A DNA stretch of 64,000 nt from CAILZL01 sp050248275. GTDB taxonomy: Bacteria; Pseudomonadota; Gammaproteobacteria; Steroidobacterales; Steroidobacteraceae. The stretch spans positions 33,877-97,876 of the forward strand of contig JBFWSR010000015.1 of assembly GCA_050248275.1 (NCBI GenBank), written 5' to 3'. Numbering within the stretch: the stretch's first letter is position 1; every line of letters starts with the position of its first letter. The position numbers were made by a program, and so were the translations under genes. The notes beneath the pieces are model-generated. The model did no database searches. It was not told the origin of the DNA and worked only from the letters and a program-made list of their open reading frames with translations. Below, piece by piece: positions 1-7,793 of the stretch.

Positions 1-1992
1 CGAATCGATCACCGTAAAGCGCGGCTGCGTCGGCGACAGGTTCTTCAGCGGCACATAGTTGTTGCCGGTAGTCTGGTCATGCCACACGGCGTGGCGGTGG
101 AAGAAGGTGCCGCGACCACTGTCCTGGCCGCTGATGCGCACTTCATAACCTTCAGTCAGCAAGGTGGCATAGGCCAGCGTTTCCGCCATGCCCCAGTCCA
201 GCGCCAACTGCCCGGCCGCCATCTTTTCACGGTCCTGCACGATGCGCGCAATCTGGCGATGCAAGGTGATGTTGGCCGGCACTGTCGTGACCCTGGCCGC
301 TAGTTCGCGCAGGGTTTCCACCTTGACGCCAGTGGGTTCGTCGTCGTCCCAGTCAGCATTCTGGTACTTGCTCCAGTCCACCGTATGCTGGTTGCCGATC
401 AATCCGAGCGATTGCGGCGCCTGCGATTTGCCTTCATCCATCTCACGGCGATAACGCTCCACCATGCCGTCGGCTTCGGTCATCGACAGCACCCTGGCCG
501 TCGCCAGACGCTCCGCATACAGTTGGCGCGTGGTAGGTTTCTGACGAATCACCTGATACATGAGCGGCTGGGTGGCTGCCGGTTCATCGGCCTCGTTGTG
601 GCCAAGGCGGCGATAGCAGACCAGGTCGATGACCACGTCTTTGTGGAAGGTCATGCGATAGTCGAGCGCCAGACGCGCCACGAAGATCACAGCTTCCGGG
701 TCGTCGCCGTTCACATGGAAAATCGGCGCTTCGATCATCTTGGCCGGGTCGCTGCAATACAGCGTCGAACGGGTATCGCGCGGATCGTGCGTGGTGAAAC
801 CCACCTGGTTGTTGACGATGACATGCACCGTACCGCCGGTGGCGTAACCGCGCGCCTGCGACATCTGCAGGGTTTCCATGATCACGCCCTGGCCGGAGAA
901 TGCCGAGTCACCGTGAATCAGAATGGGCACCACCTTGTCGCCCACCGTATCGTTGCAACGCTCCTGACGGGCGCGCACCGAACCTTCAACCACCGGGTTG
1001 ACCACTTCCAGATGCGAAGGGTTGAACGCCAGCGCCACGTGCACATTGCCGCCGGGAGTGCGAATGTCAGTGGAAAAACCCTTGTGATATTTGACGTCGC
1101 CCGAACCCTGCATATGGTTGACGTCGTAGTGGCCTTCAAATTCAGAGAACAGTTGCTGCGGTGATTTGCCGAGCACATTGACCAGCACGTTCAGTCGGCC
1201 GCGATGCGCCATGCCGATGACCATTTCGCTCACACCGCGCACGCCGCCCTGCTGGATCAGATCGTCCATCAGCGGAATCAGGCTGTCGCCGCCTTCCAGC
1301 GAAAAACGCTTCTGCGCCGGGTAACGGGTGGCCAGATAACGTTCCAGTCCTTCGGCGGAGGTGACCTGCCACAGGAAGGTCTTGCGCTCTTCGTCCGTGA
1401 AACGCTGCTCCAGACGTCCGTCGCGGAATCGCTGCTGCAGCCACAGACGCTCGCTGGTGTCGGAAACATGGGCAAATTCGGCGCCGATGTTGCCGCAATA
1501 AATCTGCTTGCAGCGCGCGATGATGTCGCGCAGCTTCATGCGCTTGGCGCTGGGCTCGAAGGGCGCATAAGTGTGGAATTCGGAATCGAGATCGGCTTCG
1601 CTCAGACCGAAATAACTGAGATTCAACACTTCGGGCTGGGGACGCTTCAACAGACCCAGCGGATCGATGTCAGCCACCAGATGACCACGATTGGCATATA
1701 CCTGCACCAGACGGGAAACCGCGCCCTGCTTGGCGAACAGGCCATCCCCGGCTTCCGGCGCGGCCACGCTGACCGGACGGCTTTCTCTGGCGCGTTGCGC
1801 CAATGCTTCCCGCAATGGTCCATGAGCCACTTCTCCCGAAGCGCCTTGGTGCACGCTGACGAAATAGTCGCGCCACTTTGGCTCCACCGAGCCAGGGTCT
1901 ATAAGGAATTGTTCGTACAGAGATTCGAGATAGGCGGCCTGATCTGCGCCCAAGGCAGATGATTCGAGCAGTGCTCGCAATGACTCGCTCAT
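1..1992 (-). CDS. sucA: 2-oxoglutarate dehydrogenase E1 component, partial (3' end outside window)
   Basis: This is the thiamine-diphosphate-dependent E1 subunit of the 2-oxoglutarate dehydrogenase complex of the TCA cycle, which decarboxylates 2-oxoglutarate and passes the succinyl group to the E2 lipoyl domain. The frame starts at an ATG (product begins MSESLRALLESSALG) and stays open for 664 codons to the window edge, so about 270 C-terminal residues of a usual 930-950 are missing. E1 signatures are visible: IGMAHRGRLNVL, then GDSAFSGQGV near residue 352, NNQVGFTT, and the ThDP-binding stretch from GDDPEAV to RRLGHNEADE. The gene would continue leftward, where sucB normally follows; that cannot be seen here. 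The upstream 226 bp hold no gene. Confidence 0.96.
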   Translation of the reverse strand, partial: MSESLRALLESSALGADQAAYLESLYEQFLIDPGSVEPKWRDYFVSVHQGASGEVAHGPLREALAQRARESRPVSVAAPEAGDGLFAKQGAVSRLVQVYANRGHLVADIDPLGLLKRPQPEVLNLSYFGLSEADLDSEFHTYAPFEPSAKRMKLRDIIARCKQIYCGNIGAEFAHVSDTSERLWLQQRFRDGRLEQRFTDEERKTFLWQVTSAEGLERYLATRYPAQKRFSLEGGDSLIPLMDDLIQQGGVRGVSEMVIGMAHRGRLNVLVNVLGKSPQQLFSEFEGHYDVNHMQGSGDVKYHKGFSTDIRTPGGNVHVALAFNPSHLEVVNPVVEGSVRARQERCNDTVGDKVVPILIHGDSAFSGQGVIMETLQMSQARGYATGGTVHVIVNNQVGFTTHDPRDTRSTLYCSDPAKMIEAPIFHVNGDDPEAVIFVARLALDYRMTFHKDVVIDLVCYRRLGHNEADEPAATQPLMYQVIRQKPTTRQLYAERLATARVLSMTEADGMVERYRREMDEGKSQAPQSLGLIGNQHTVDWSKYQNADWDDDEPTGVKVETLRELAARVTTVPANITLHRQIARIVQDREKMAAGQLALDWGMAETLAYATLLTEGYEVRISGQDSGRGTFFHRHAVWHDQTTGNNYVPLKNLSPTQPRFTVIDS

Positions 1993-2218
1993 TCGCGCGT
2001 AAGTCCTAGTTACTATTGAGAGATGTACAGACCCTGAGGGTCCGGTAAACAAGGCGCGGTAGTGTATCCGAACACTTACCAAAATGAAAAAACAAAAGGG
2101 TGATTTATGCGAAATGAAGCCGCAAAAAACTCCATGGCGCATTCGTGCCCTGTTAACGAGCGTTTTTACCTGGAACCCGAGGCGATGTCTGACGCAAGAC
2201 CGGCCATGCTTTAGAAAA

Positions 2219-2294
2219 TGGTGCCCCGGGCAGGAGTTGAACCTGCGACCTACCGCTTAGGAGGCGGTCGCTCTATCCACTGAGCTACCGGGGC
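2219..2294 (-). tRNA. tRNA-Arg (anticodon CCT)
   Basis: A full cloverleaf reads on the minus strand. The acceptor arm GCCCCGG pairs with CCGGGGC, the discriminator is A and CCA is encoded. The anticodon stem ACCGC/GCGGT encloses the loop CTCCTAA, so the anticodon is CCT (arginine, AGG codons). It lies just downstream of tRNA-Ala on the same strand, separated by a terminator-like hairpin. Confidence 0.96.
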
Positions 2295-2355
2295 ATGGCG
2301 TGCAGAAGCGAGAACTCTAGCAGCTCGGGGCTGCATCTGGCGCCGCTAGAACGAC

Positions 2356-2381
2356 AAAGGCCAGCGTATCGGCTGGCCTTT
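2356..2381 (-). terminator. Hairpin between tRNA-Ala and tRNA-Arg
   Basis: A perfect 10-bp inverted repeat (AAAGGCCAGC / GCTGGCCTTT) with a 6-nt loop lies 5 bp past the CCA end of tRNA-Ala. The arm ending in TTT fits an intrinsic terminator or processing hairpin for tRNA-Ala. The symmetry would also allow function on the plus strand. No long T tract follows. Confidence 0.7.
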
Positions 2382-2385
2382 GAAT

Positions 2386-2461
2386 TGGTGGAGCCGAGGA
2401 GGATCGAACTCCTGACCTCCTCATTGCGAACGAGGCGCTCTCCCAGCTGAGCTACGGCCCC
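2386..2461 (-). tRNA. tRNA-Ala (anticodon CGC)
   Basis: A complete cloverleaf reads on the minus strand. GGGGCCG pairs with CGGCTCC (one G-U pair), the discriminator is A and CCA is encoded. The anticodon stem CCTCG/TGAGG holds the loop TTCGCAA, giving anticodon CGC for GCG codons. This is an accessory alanine isoacceptor that fits a GC-rich genome. Confidence 0.95.
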
Positions 2462-2526
2462 ACATGTGGCGGGTGCGGAGTGTATCACCGACCTTATGCG
2501 GCGCAAACCTTGGCGAAGAACCCCGA

Positions 2527-3081
2527 CTAATAGCGCAGCCTGACTACCGACGCTTTGCTCAGTCGCGAACGCGAGATCACGAATACCGAGCTGTAATCGT
2601 CGTCGGCCACCGTAAAGTCCGTTGCCGTCGCCGACTTCAAGATTGACAGCAGCGCAGCACGAGTGCCGACGATCAGGGCTACTTCGCCAGCGTGATTGCG
2701 CCCGATAAAACCAGGCAGCACATCCCATTCGGCGGCCGGCACGACATTGACTGCCAGCCCCATGCTCTCCGCCACTGTAGCGGCGGTCTGCTGCGAAGCC
2801 GGATCTTCAGAAACATAGATGACATCGACGCCCCGCGCAGGTTTTGCCTGCGCCAGCAAGCGCTGCAGATTGGCGGCGCGCACTGCGCCTTCGGCGCTCA
2901 ACCGGGCATTGGCGCTATTACTCTGTTCAATCTCGGCATGACGCACCAGGATCAATACGGTGCTTAGCCGGGCATCGAGCAACCAGATGGCGGCAGCGAT
3001 CACCAGCGCCAGCAGGGTCACTGGCATCAGCAATGGCACCAGAAAGGGCCGGCGCTTGAATCTCGGGAAGTCTGTTTGCAT
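2527..3081 (-). CDS. Membrane-anchored histidine-phosphatase-like protein, probably inactive
   Basis: The 184-residue product is related to the phosphoglycerate mutase/SixA histidine phosphatase superfamily. Residues 12-36 form one hydrophobic segment after a basic stretch (FPRFKRR), which suggests an inner-membrane anchor with a periplasmic domain. The first catalytic motif, RHAE, is present at residues 47-50. The second, normally VGHS with the acid/base histidine, reads VGTRAAL near residues 138-144, so the histidine is replaced by threonine. The usual arginine of the S-P-x-x-R-A-x-x-T-A motif is also missing (SEDPASQQTA). I infer a binding or vestigial role. The start was put at the ATG at 3081, because upstream in-frame starts would add a basic tail with no homology I recognise. 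Confidence 0.75.
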   Translation of the reverse strand: MQTDFPRFKRRPFLVPLLMPVTLLALVIAAAIWLLDARLSTVLILVRHAEIEQSNSANARLSAEGAVRAANLQRLLAQAKPARGVDVIYVSEDPASQQTAATVAESMGLAVNVVPAAEWDVLPGFIGRNHAGEVALIVGTRAALLSILKSATATDFTVADDDYSSVFVISRSRLSKASVVRLRY

Positions 3082-3159
3082 TTTCAAGTGATAACCCCTG
3101 CGGACAACCGCACAGCGAACCCATGCCACGCCATCAGGCGGGCCGCACGGAACATGCGA

Positions 3160-4224
3160 TCAATGCAGCAATACCGAATACAGTTCCCAATAATCATCCA
3201 GCAGCACATTGATTTCCTCCTGCACGCCGGGCTGTGCAGAGCGCCCGGCATTTGCCAGGGTCCTGACCAGCACGGTACCAATGGTTTCCGGTACGGGAAC
3301 GGTGTCATGATCGCTGCGGTAGAAGGCATTGCTGCGTACGCGTTGCGTAACCTGCTTCAGATGCGACAGATCGCGCGGGTTTTCCTGCAAGGTCTTGAGC
3401 GCCGCCTGAAGCTTTGTCATCCATGCCTGGCAATCCGCTACCGACCCGTAATCCACATCCATCACTCGCTTGAACGATGCATCCTTGGCGAGCATGGCCA
3501 GCCCTTCACCACCCAGCCGCTCCAGCAACTGCTGCGCATAAGCGACGATGGCCGTATTGACCAGCCGCTTGCCTTCGACAGTAAGTCCTGAAAAATCCGG
3601 TATTGCAGCACTCGCCAGTTCATCGCGCTGCTGCTGCAACGACACCAACTGCGCATTCACCTGGGTTAATTCGACCTGCAACGGCGCCAGCAACTCATTA
3701 AGCTCGCGACGCTGGCCGTAATGCCAAAACCAGCGCAATGCTTCCAGCTTGCGCAACAAGATCTGCACGCGGGCATCAAGTGCATCCGCCTGCGATTGTG
3801 TGTCGAGAATGGCTTTTTCAAGCTCTGCCAGACGGCGCTGCCGGTTCTGGTCGAACTCAATCGTCTGCAAACGGCGTTCACGTTCGGTTTGCTGATTGAC
3901 CAGTTCCTGGCGCAGCTCGGCCAGCCGTTTTGAAGCCAGCGACCACAACGCCTGCAATTGGTAGAAAACCAGCACGGCAGCGCCATTCTCGGGGTTGCCC
4001 AGAAATTCTTCGAGTTGCTGCAAACGCTCACGCATCTGGCCATGCGCCGTTTCCTGCTTCTTCAACTGCTGCAGCAAACTGTAGTTGTCTTCCTGCAAAC
4101 GCGAGAATTCTTTCTTGAGTTCGACGCGATTCCAGTACAACTGTAGCAGCCGCTCGTCTTCAGCAGGATTCTGCCCCCCCTGTACCCGTTTGCGCAGGCC
4201 ATCGAGTTGATCAGCGATACCCAT
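3160..4224 (-). CDS. Coiled-coil protein of unknown function
   Basis: The 354-residue product is soluble by appearance, with no signal peptide or membrane segment. About residues 20-210 are dominated by Leu/Gln/Glu/Arg heptad-like stretches (KKEFSRLQEDNYSLLQQL, RRLAELEKAILDTQSQADAL), so long coiled coils are predicted. The C-terminal third is more globular and ends in DDYWELYSVLLH. The start was set at the ATG at 4224 (MGIADQLDGLRK), 26 bp after the DUF1249 gene; an upstream extension would overlap that gene. It probably belongs to a transcript orn-DUF1249-this gene. I do not recognise the family and assign no function. Confidence 0.75.
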   Translation of the reverse strand: MGIADQLDGLRKRVQGGQNPAEDERLLQLYWNRVELKKEFSRLQEDNYSLLQQLKKQETAHGQMRERLQQLEEFLGNPENGAAVLVFYQLQALWSLASKRLAELRQELVNQQTERERRLQTIEFDQNRQRRLAELEKAILDTQSQADALDARVQILLRKLEALRWFWHYGQRRELNELLAPLQVELTQVNAQLVSLQQQRDELASAAIPDFSGLTVEGKRLVNTAIVAYAQQLLERLGGEGLAMLAKDASFKRVMDVDYGSVADCQAWMTKLQAALKTLQENPRDLSHLKQVTQRVRSNAFYRSDHDTVPVPETIGTVLVRTLANAGRSAQPGVQEEINVLLDDYWELYSVLLH

Positions 4225-4250
4225 ATTTGCTGTGGCAGACCGGGCCGGGT

Positions 4251-4736
4251 CTATCTGGCAGGCGCCACGAACTGGTGGCCGCGTTCGACGCAGTAATCGA
4301 GCCATTTATTGAGCATGACATTGCGCAGCCAGCGATCCCCCAACTGGCAATACAGGTCGGACTTGATCGAGGCCAGCACATCGTGACGGTGCCAGCGGGC
4401 GCAACTCAGCACTTCCGCCAGTCGCGCATCATGGTAAACACGCACCTGCAGATCCGGATCGGCCACCTGCCCTGCTACTGTCTCGAACAGATAGGTGAGC
4501 GTGAAGGTGGTGGTGTAAGGGCCACGTTCTTCAATGCGCAGATGCAGGGGACAATCATCGGCCACGGTCGAAGTCAATTCGCCGGCGATGGTTGCCAGCG
4601 CCGGCACCAGACTGCGCAAGCGCACATAGTTGCTTTCGTACAGCGTCATGAGACTGACAAAGTCGCCCGGGCGCGCACGCCAGGAAACCGGCAGTGACTC
4701 ATCATGGTGACGCCCAATTGGTGTACGGGTGAGCAT
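4251..4736 (-). CDS. DUF1249 (YqiB-like) family protein
   Basis: The 161-residue product matches the DUF1249/YqiB family in length and in its N-terminal pattern (LMTLYESNYVRLRSLVPAL), followed by an alternating beta-rich region (HLRIEERGPYTTTFTLTY, DLQVRVYHDARLAEVL) and a C-terminal segment with NKWLDYCVERGH. The family is typical of gammaproteobacteria and has no established biochemical role. The start is the ATG at 4736; no alternative improves the match. It sits between orn and a coiled-coil gene on the same strand, 80 bp after orn and 26 bp before the coiled-coil gene, which suggests co-transcription. Confidence 0.8.
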   Translation of the reverse strand: MLTRTPIGRHHDESLPVSWRARPGDFVSLMTLYESNYVRLRSLVPALATIAGELTSTVADDCPLHLRIEERGPYTTTFTLTYLFETVAGQVADPDLQVRVYHDARLAEVLSCARWHRHDVLASIKSDLYCQLGDRWLRNVMLNKWLDYCVERGHQFVAPAR

Positions 4737-4816
4737 GGTCCGACTATATCACAGGGTTTTTACCTGCCTGCCGGCATGATGACTATCTATCGCTACAAGC
4801 TGCGAATTCGCTCACG

Positions 4817-5380
4817 TCACGGATTGGCAGGCTCAATGCGAATGAAATGCTGCCGATAATGCTTGAGCTCGTTGATCGATTCATGAATATCCTCCAGCGC
4901 CAGATGCGAGGACTGTTTTTGCAAACCGTCCAGTATTTTCGGAGACCAGCGACGCGCCAGCTCTTTAACGGTGCTGACATCCAGGTTGCGATAGTGGAAA
5001 AAGCGTTCCAGTGTCGGCATTTCGCGCGCCATGAAGCGCCGGTCCTGACAGATGCTATTGCCGCACATCGGCGATTGCCCTTTCTCAAGCCATTGCGACA
5101 GGAAGGCCAGTGTCTGCTGTTCAGCCGCCGCGACTGAAATACGGCTGTCACGAATGCGCTGAATCAGCCCGGAACCGCCATGCTGACGCTGATTCCATTC
5201 GTCCATGCCGGCCAGCACCGATTCCGGCTGGTGAATGGCCAGCACCGGACCTTCGGCCAGTACATTCAGATCCTTGTCGGTCACCACCGTGGCGATCTCG
5301 ATGATGTGATCCTGAAAAGTATCCAGGCCGGTCATTTCCAGATCAATCCAGATCAATCGACTGTTATCAATAGCCGCCAC
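4817..5380 (-). CDS. orn: Oligoribonuclease
   Basis: Orn is the DEDDh 3'-5' exonuclease that degrades RNA di- and oligonucleotides to mononucleotides, including pGpG left from cyclic-di-GMP breakdown. The motifs are clear: WIDLEMTGLD near residues 11-20 (catalytic Asp and Glu), the ICQDRRFM block, and HLALED with the histidine and final aspartate near the C-terminus. At 187 residues it has the family's usual size. The frame is open upstream to a GTG at 5404, but I prefer the GTG at 5380 because it has a GGAG at proper spacing and gives the normal N-terminus. It diverges from the M48 protease gene. Confidence 0.93.
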   Translation of the reverse strand: MAAIDNSRLIWIDLEMTGLDTFQDHIIEIATVVTDKDLNVLAEGPVLAIHQPESVLAGMDEWNQRQHGGSGLIQRIRDSRISVAAAEQQTLAFLSQWLEKGQSPMCGNSICQDRRFMAREMPTLERFFHYRNLDVSTVKELARRWSPKILDGLQKQSSHLALEDIHESINELKHYRQHFIRIEPANP

Positions 5381-5538
5381 GCGCCACTCCACAATTAAGA
5401 ACACAATAAGAAGAACATGCCCAATAAATTCTCCGCTCAGGATAGCATCGCCACTTTAAATAACCACATTGCCACCTTACATTAAGACAGGCGCCTGCCC
5501 GGACAGACTGCCTGCCAAGTTTCAGCCATACAAAAGCC

Positions 5539-6804
5539 ATGCCCACATTGACCATTCTGTTCCTGCTCGCCGTGCTTGCCAGTACTGCCATGCGTCTGTG
5601 GCTTGCACAGCGCCAGATGCGTTCGGTGCGACAACATCGCGCCGCAGTACCCGAACCTTTCGTTAACAGCATCGAACTGGCGGATCACCAGAAAGCAGCC
5701 GATTACACGCTGGCGCGCGCCCGACTCGGACAGATCGACACCCTGCTGGGCGCCATCGTTCTGTTGCTGGCCACGCTCGGCGGCGGCATCGATCTGCTGG
5801 AATCCTGGTGGCAATCAGCGGCGCTGCCCGCTCCCTGGCATGGCGTGGCAGTGATTGCTTCGTTGATGCTGTTGATGACCCTCATCGATCTGCCGTTGTC
5901 ATGGCTGCGCACCTTCCGCATCGAGGCACGCTTCGGCTTCAACCGCACCACACAAGGCAGATTCCTGTTCGATCTGCTCAAGGGCTTGCTTCTCGGTGCT
6001 GTACTGGGCCTGCCGCTGCTGTGGGTGGTGTTGCGCTTGATGGCTTCTGCCGGTAGTGCGTGGTGGCTGTACGCCTGGGCAGTGTGGCTGGCTTTCAGTC
6101 TGCTGATCAGCTGGGCGTGGCCGATTTTCATTGCGCCGCTGTTCAACAAATTCACGCCACTCAAGGATGAAGCGCTGGCGGAACGCATCAGCCAGCTGCT
6201 CAGCCGCTGTCATTTCTCCTCTGCGGGCGTCTTTGTCATGGATGGTTCGGCGCGCTCTACCCATGGCAATGCCTACTTCACCGGCCTGGGGCGTCACAAA
6301 CGCATCGTGTTCTTCGATACCTTGATGGAACGCCTGAGTCCCACCGAAATTGAAGCGGTGCTCGCTCATGAACTCGGACATTACAGCCTGCATCACATTC
6401 GCAAGGGTTTGATCCTGTCGTCCGTGCTCAGTCTGGCGGCATTTGCCTTGCTGGGTTACCTGGCCACCTGGCCGGGCTTTTATACGGCGCTGGGCGTGCA
6501 ACAGCCTTCCATGCATGCAGCGCTGCTGTTGTTCATGCTGGCCAGCGGCCCGTTCCTGTTCTTTCTCACACCGCTGGGTGCGGCGTGGTCGCGCAAACAT
6601 GAATTTGAAGCGGATACCTTTGCCTCGCAGCACGCCAATGCCCGCGAACTGATCACGGCGCTGGTCAAACTCTATCGCGACAACGCCAGCACGCTGACGC
6701 CGGATGTCGTGCACTCGCATTTTTACGATTCGCATCCACCGGCACTGGAACGCATTGCCTTTCTGGAAGGCCTGCTGGCAGCGCAGGCAGCGCGAACCGC
6801 ATGA
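5539..6804 (+). CDS. M48 family (Ste24/CAAX-prenyl-protease-like) membrane metalloprotease
   Basis: The 421-residue integral membrane zinc protease has several hydrophobic segments across residues 1-210 and again about 290-345. The zinc motif HELGH is at residues 277-281 and the third ligand glutamate is in HEFEAD (E357). N-terminal sequences such as DHQKAADYTLAR resemble eukaryotic Ste24 more than the shorter HtpX. It is probably a quality-control protease of inner-membrane proteins; the real substrate is unknown. The stop overlaps the start of rsgA (ATGA), so the two are translationally coupled. The linkage orn/M48/rsgA recurs in beta- and gammaproteobacteria. Confidence 0.9.
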   Translation: MPTLTILFLLAVLASTAMRLWLAQRQMRSVRQHRAAVPEPFVNSIELADHQKAADYTLARARLGQIDTLLGAIVLLLATLGGGIDLLESWWQSAALPAPWHGVAVIASLMLLMTLIDLPLSWLRTFRIEARFGFNRTTQGRFLFDLLKGLLLGAVLGLPLLWVVLRLMASAGSAWWLYAWAVWLAFSLLISWAWPIFIAPLFNKFTPLKDEALAERISQLLSRCHFSSAGVFVMDGSARSTHGNAYFTGLGRHKRIVFFDTLMERLSPTEIEAVLAHELGHYSLHHIRKGLILSSVLSLAAFALLGYLATWPGFYTALGVQQPSMHAALLLFMLASGPFLFFLTPLGAAWSRKHEFEADTFASQHANARELITALVKLYRDNASTLTPDVVHSHFYDSHPPALERIAFLEGLLAAQAARTA

Positions 6805-7706
6805 GCACACGACCGGCTCGCGTCGTGGAGTGTTATGGACGGCGCGTAGTGCTGGCGCTGGCGAATGGCCCACATCGGCAGGCCGAAGTATTCGGCAAAC
6901 GCCTGCGCGTAGTGTGCGGCGATGAGGTGATGACGGAAGAAAATCCGGCCACGCAAGCCCTGCAGGTCAGGGAGCTGCTGCCGCGCCGCACCCACTTCAC
7001 ACGCACCGACAGCCGCGGCCAGCCTGAAGTGCTTGCCGCCAACATGACGCAGCTGGTGGTATTGATGAGCGAACAGCCTGCCAGCGATCCCTACATCGTC
7101 GATCGCTATCTGGCGGGCGCCGAGCTGGGCGGCCTCAAGGCCATGGTAGTCATGACCAAACAGGATCTGAACCCGAGCGAGCAATCGCAGCAATACACCA
7201 ACGAGTATCAGCAAGCAGGATATCAGGTATTCAAGGTATCGACGCTCACCAGCATTGGCCTGACTGAACTGCATGCAGCGCTACGCAATGAAGTCTCGAT
7301 GCTGCTGGGTGAATCCGGCGTGGGAAAATCCACGCTCACCAATGCCTTGCTGGGCAATTCGGCGCAATTGACGCGGGAAATTTCCGACGCCACCGGCGAA
7401 GGCCGCCATACCACGGTGTCATCAGCCATGTTTGCCCTGGCCGATGGCGGCGCCTTGATCGATTCCCCCGGTGTGCGTGATTACGCGCCCGCGCCGGTCA
7501 GCGATTTGCAGGTGGCGTTTGGCTGGCGTGAGTTCAGACGCCATGACGGTCAATGCAAATTCAACAACTGCCTGCACCTGCGCGAACCGAATTGCGCGAT
7601 CATCGCGGCAGTCGCATCAGGCGCCATCAGTGCGCGACGCTACGACAGTTACAAACGCTTGTTGAACCTGATGCGACAGTTATTACCATCATACGAGCGC
7701 CGTTGA
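6801..7706 (+). CDS. rsgA: Ribosome small subunit-dependent GTPase A
   Basis: RsgA is the circularly permuted GTPase that proofreads late 30S subunit maturation. The permuted order is visible: an N-terminal OB-like fold, then G4 as TKQDL near residue 116, G1 as GESGVGKST near 170, the switch GEGRHTT, and G3 as DSPGVRDY near 223. The C-terminal zinc knuckle follows the expected pattern (CKFNNCLHLREPNC). The length of 301 residues is normal. The start ATG overlaps the M48 stop. The gene is followed at once by REP-like palindromes and then the convergent rhlE. Confidence 0.95.
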   Translation: MSTRPARVVECYGRRVVLALANGPHRQAEVFGKRLRVVCGDEVMTEENPATQALQVRELLPRRTHFTRTDSRGQPEVLAANMTQLVVLMSEQPASDPYIVDRYLAGAELGGLKAMVVMTKQDLNPSEQSQQYTNEYQQAGYQVFKVSTLTSIGLTELHAALRNEVSMLLGESGVGKSTLTNALLGNSAQLTREISDATGEGRHTTVSSAMFALADGGALIDSPGVRDYAPAPVSDLQVAFGWREFRRHDGQCKFNNCLHLREPNCAIIAAVASGAISARRYDSYKRLLNLMRQLLPSYERR

Positions 7707-7716
7707 GTCTTTTCCA

Positions 7717-7787
7717 AAGGGCGTGATGAATCACGCCCCTACATTGAAATTCGCTGCCTGGCGCAGGGGTGCGACTCATCGCACCCG
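7717..7787. repeat. Pair of REP-like palindromes between rsgA and rhlE
   Basis: Two palindromes lie in the 87-bp convergent gap. The first is GGGCGTGA-tgaa-TCACGCCC (7720-7739). The second is GGGTGCGA-ctca-TCGCACCC (7768-7787). Both have perfect 8-bp arms with 4-nt loops, and they resemble each other (GGG, five variable bases, then TCA or CTC around the loop). They could act as a bidirectional terminator or as a BIME-like pair. No T tract follows, so the repeat reading is at least as likely. Confidence 0.65.
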
Positions 7788-7793
7788 CTCAGT

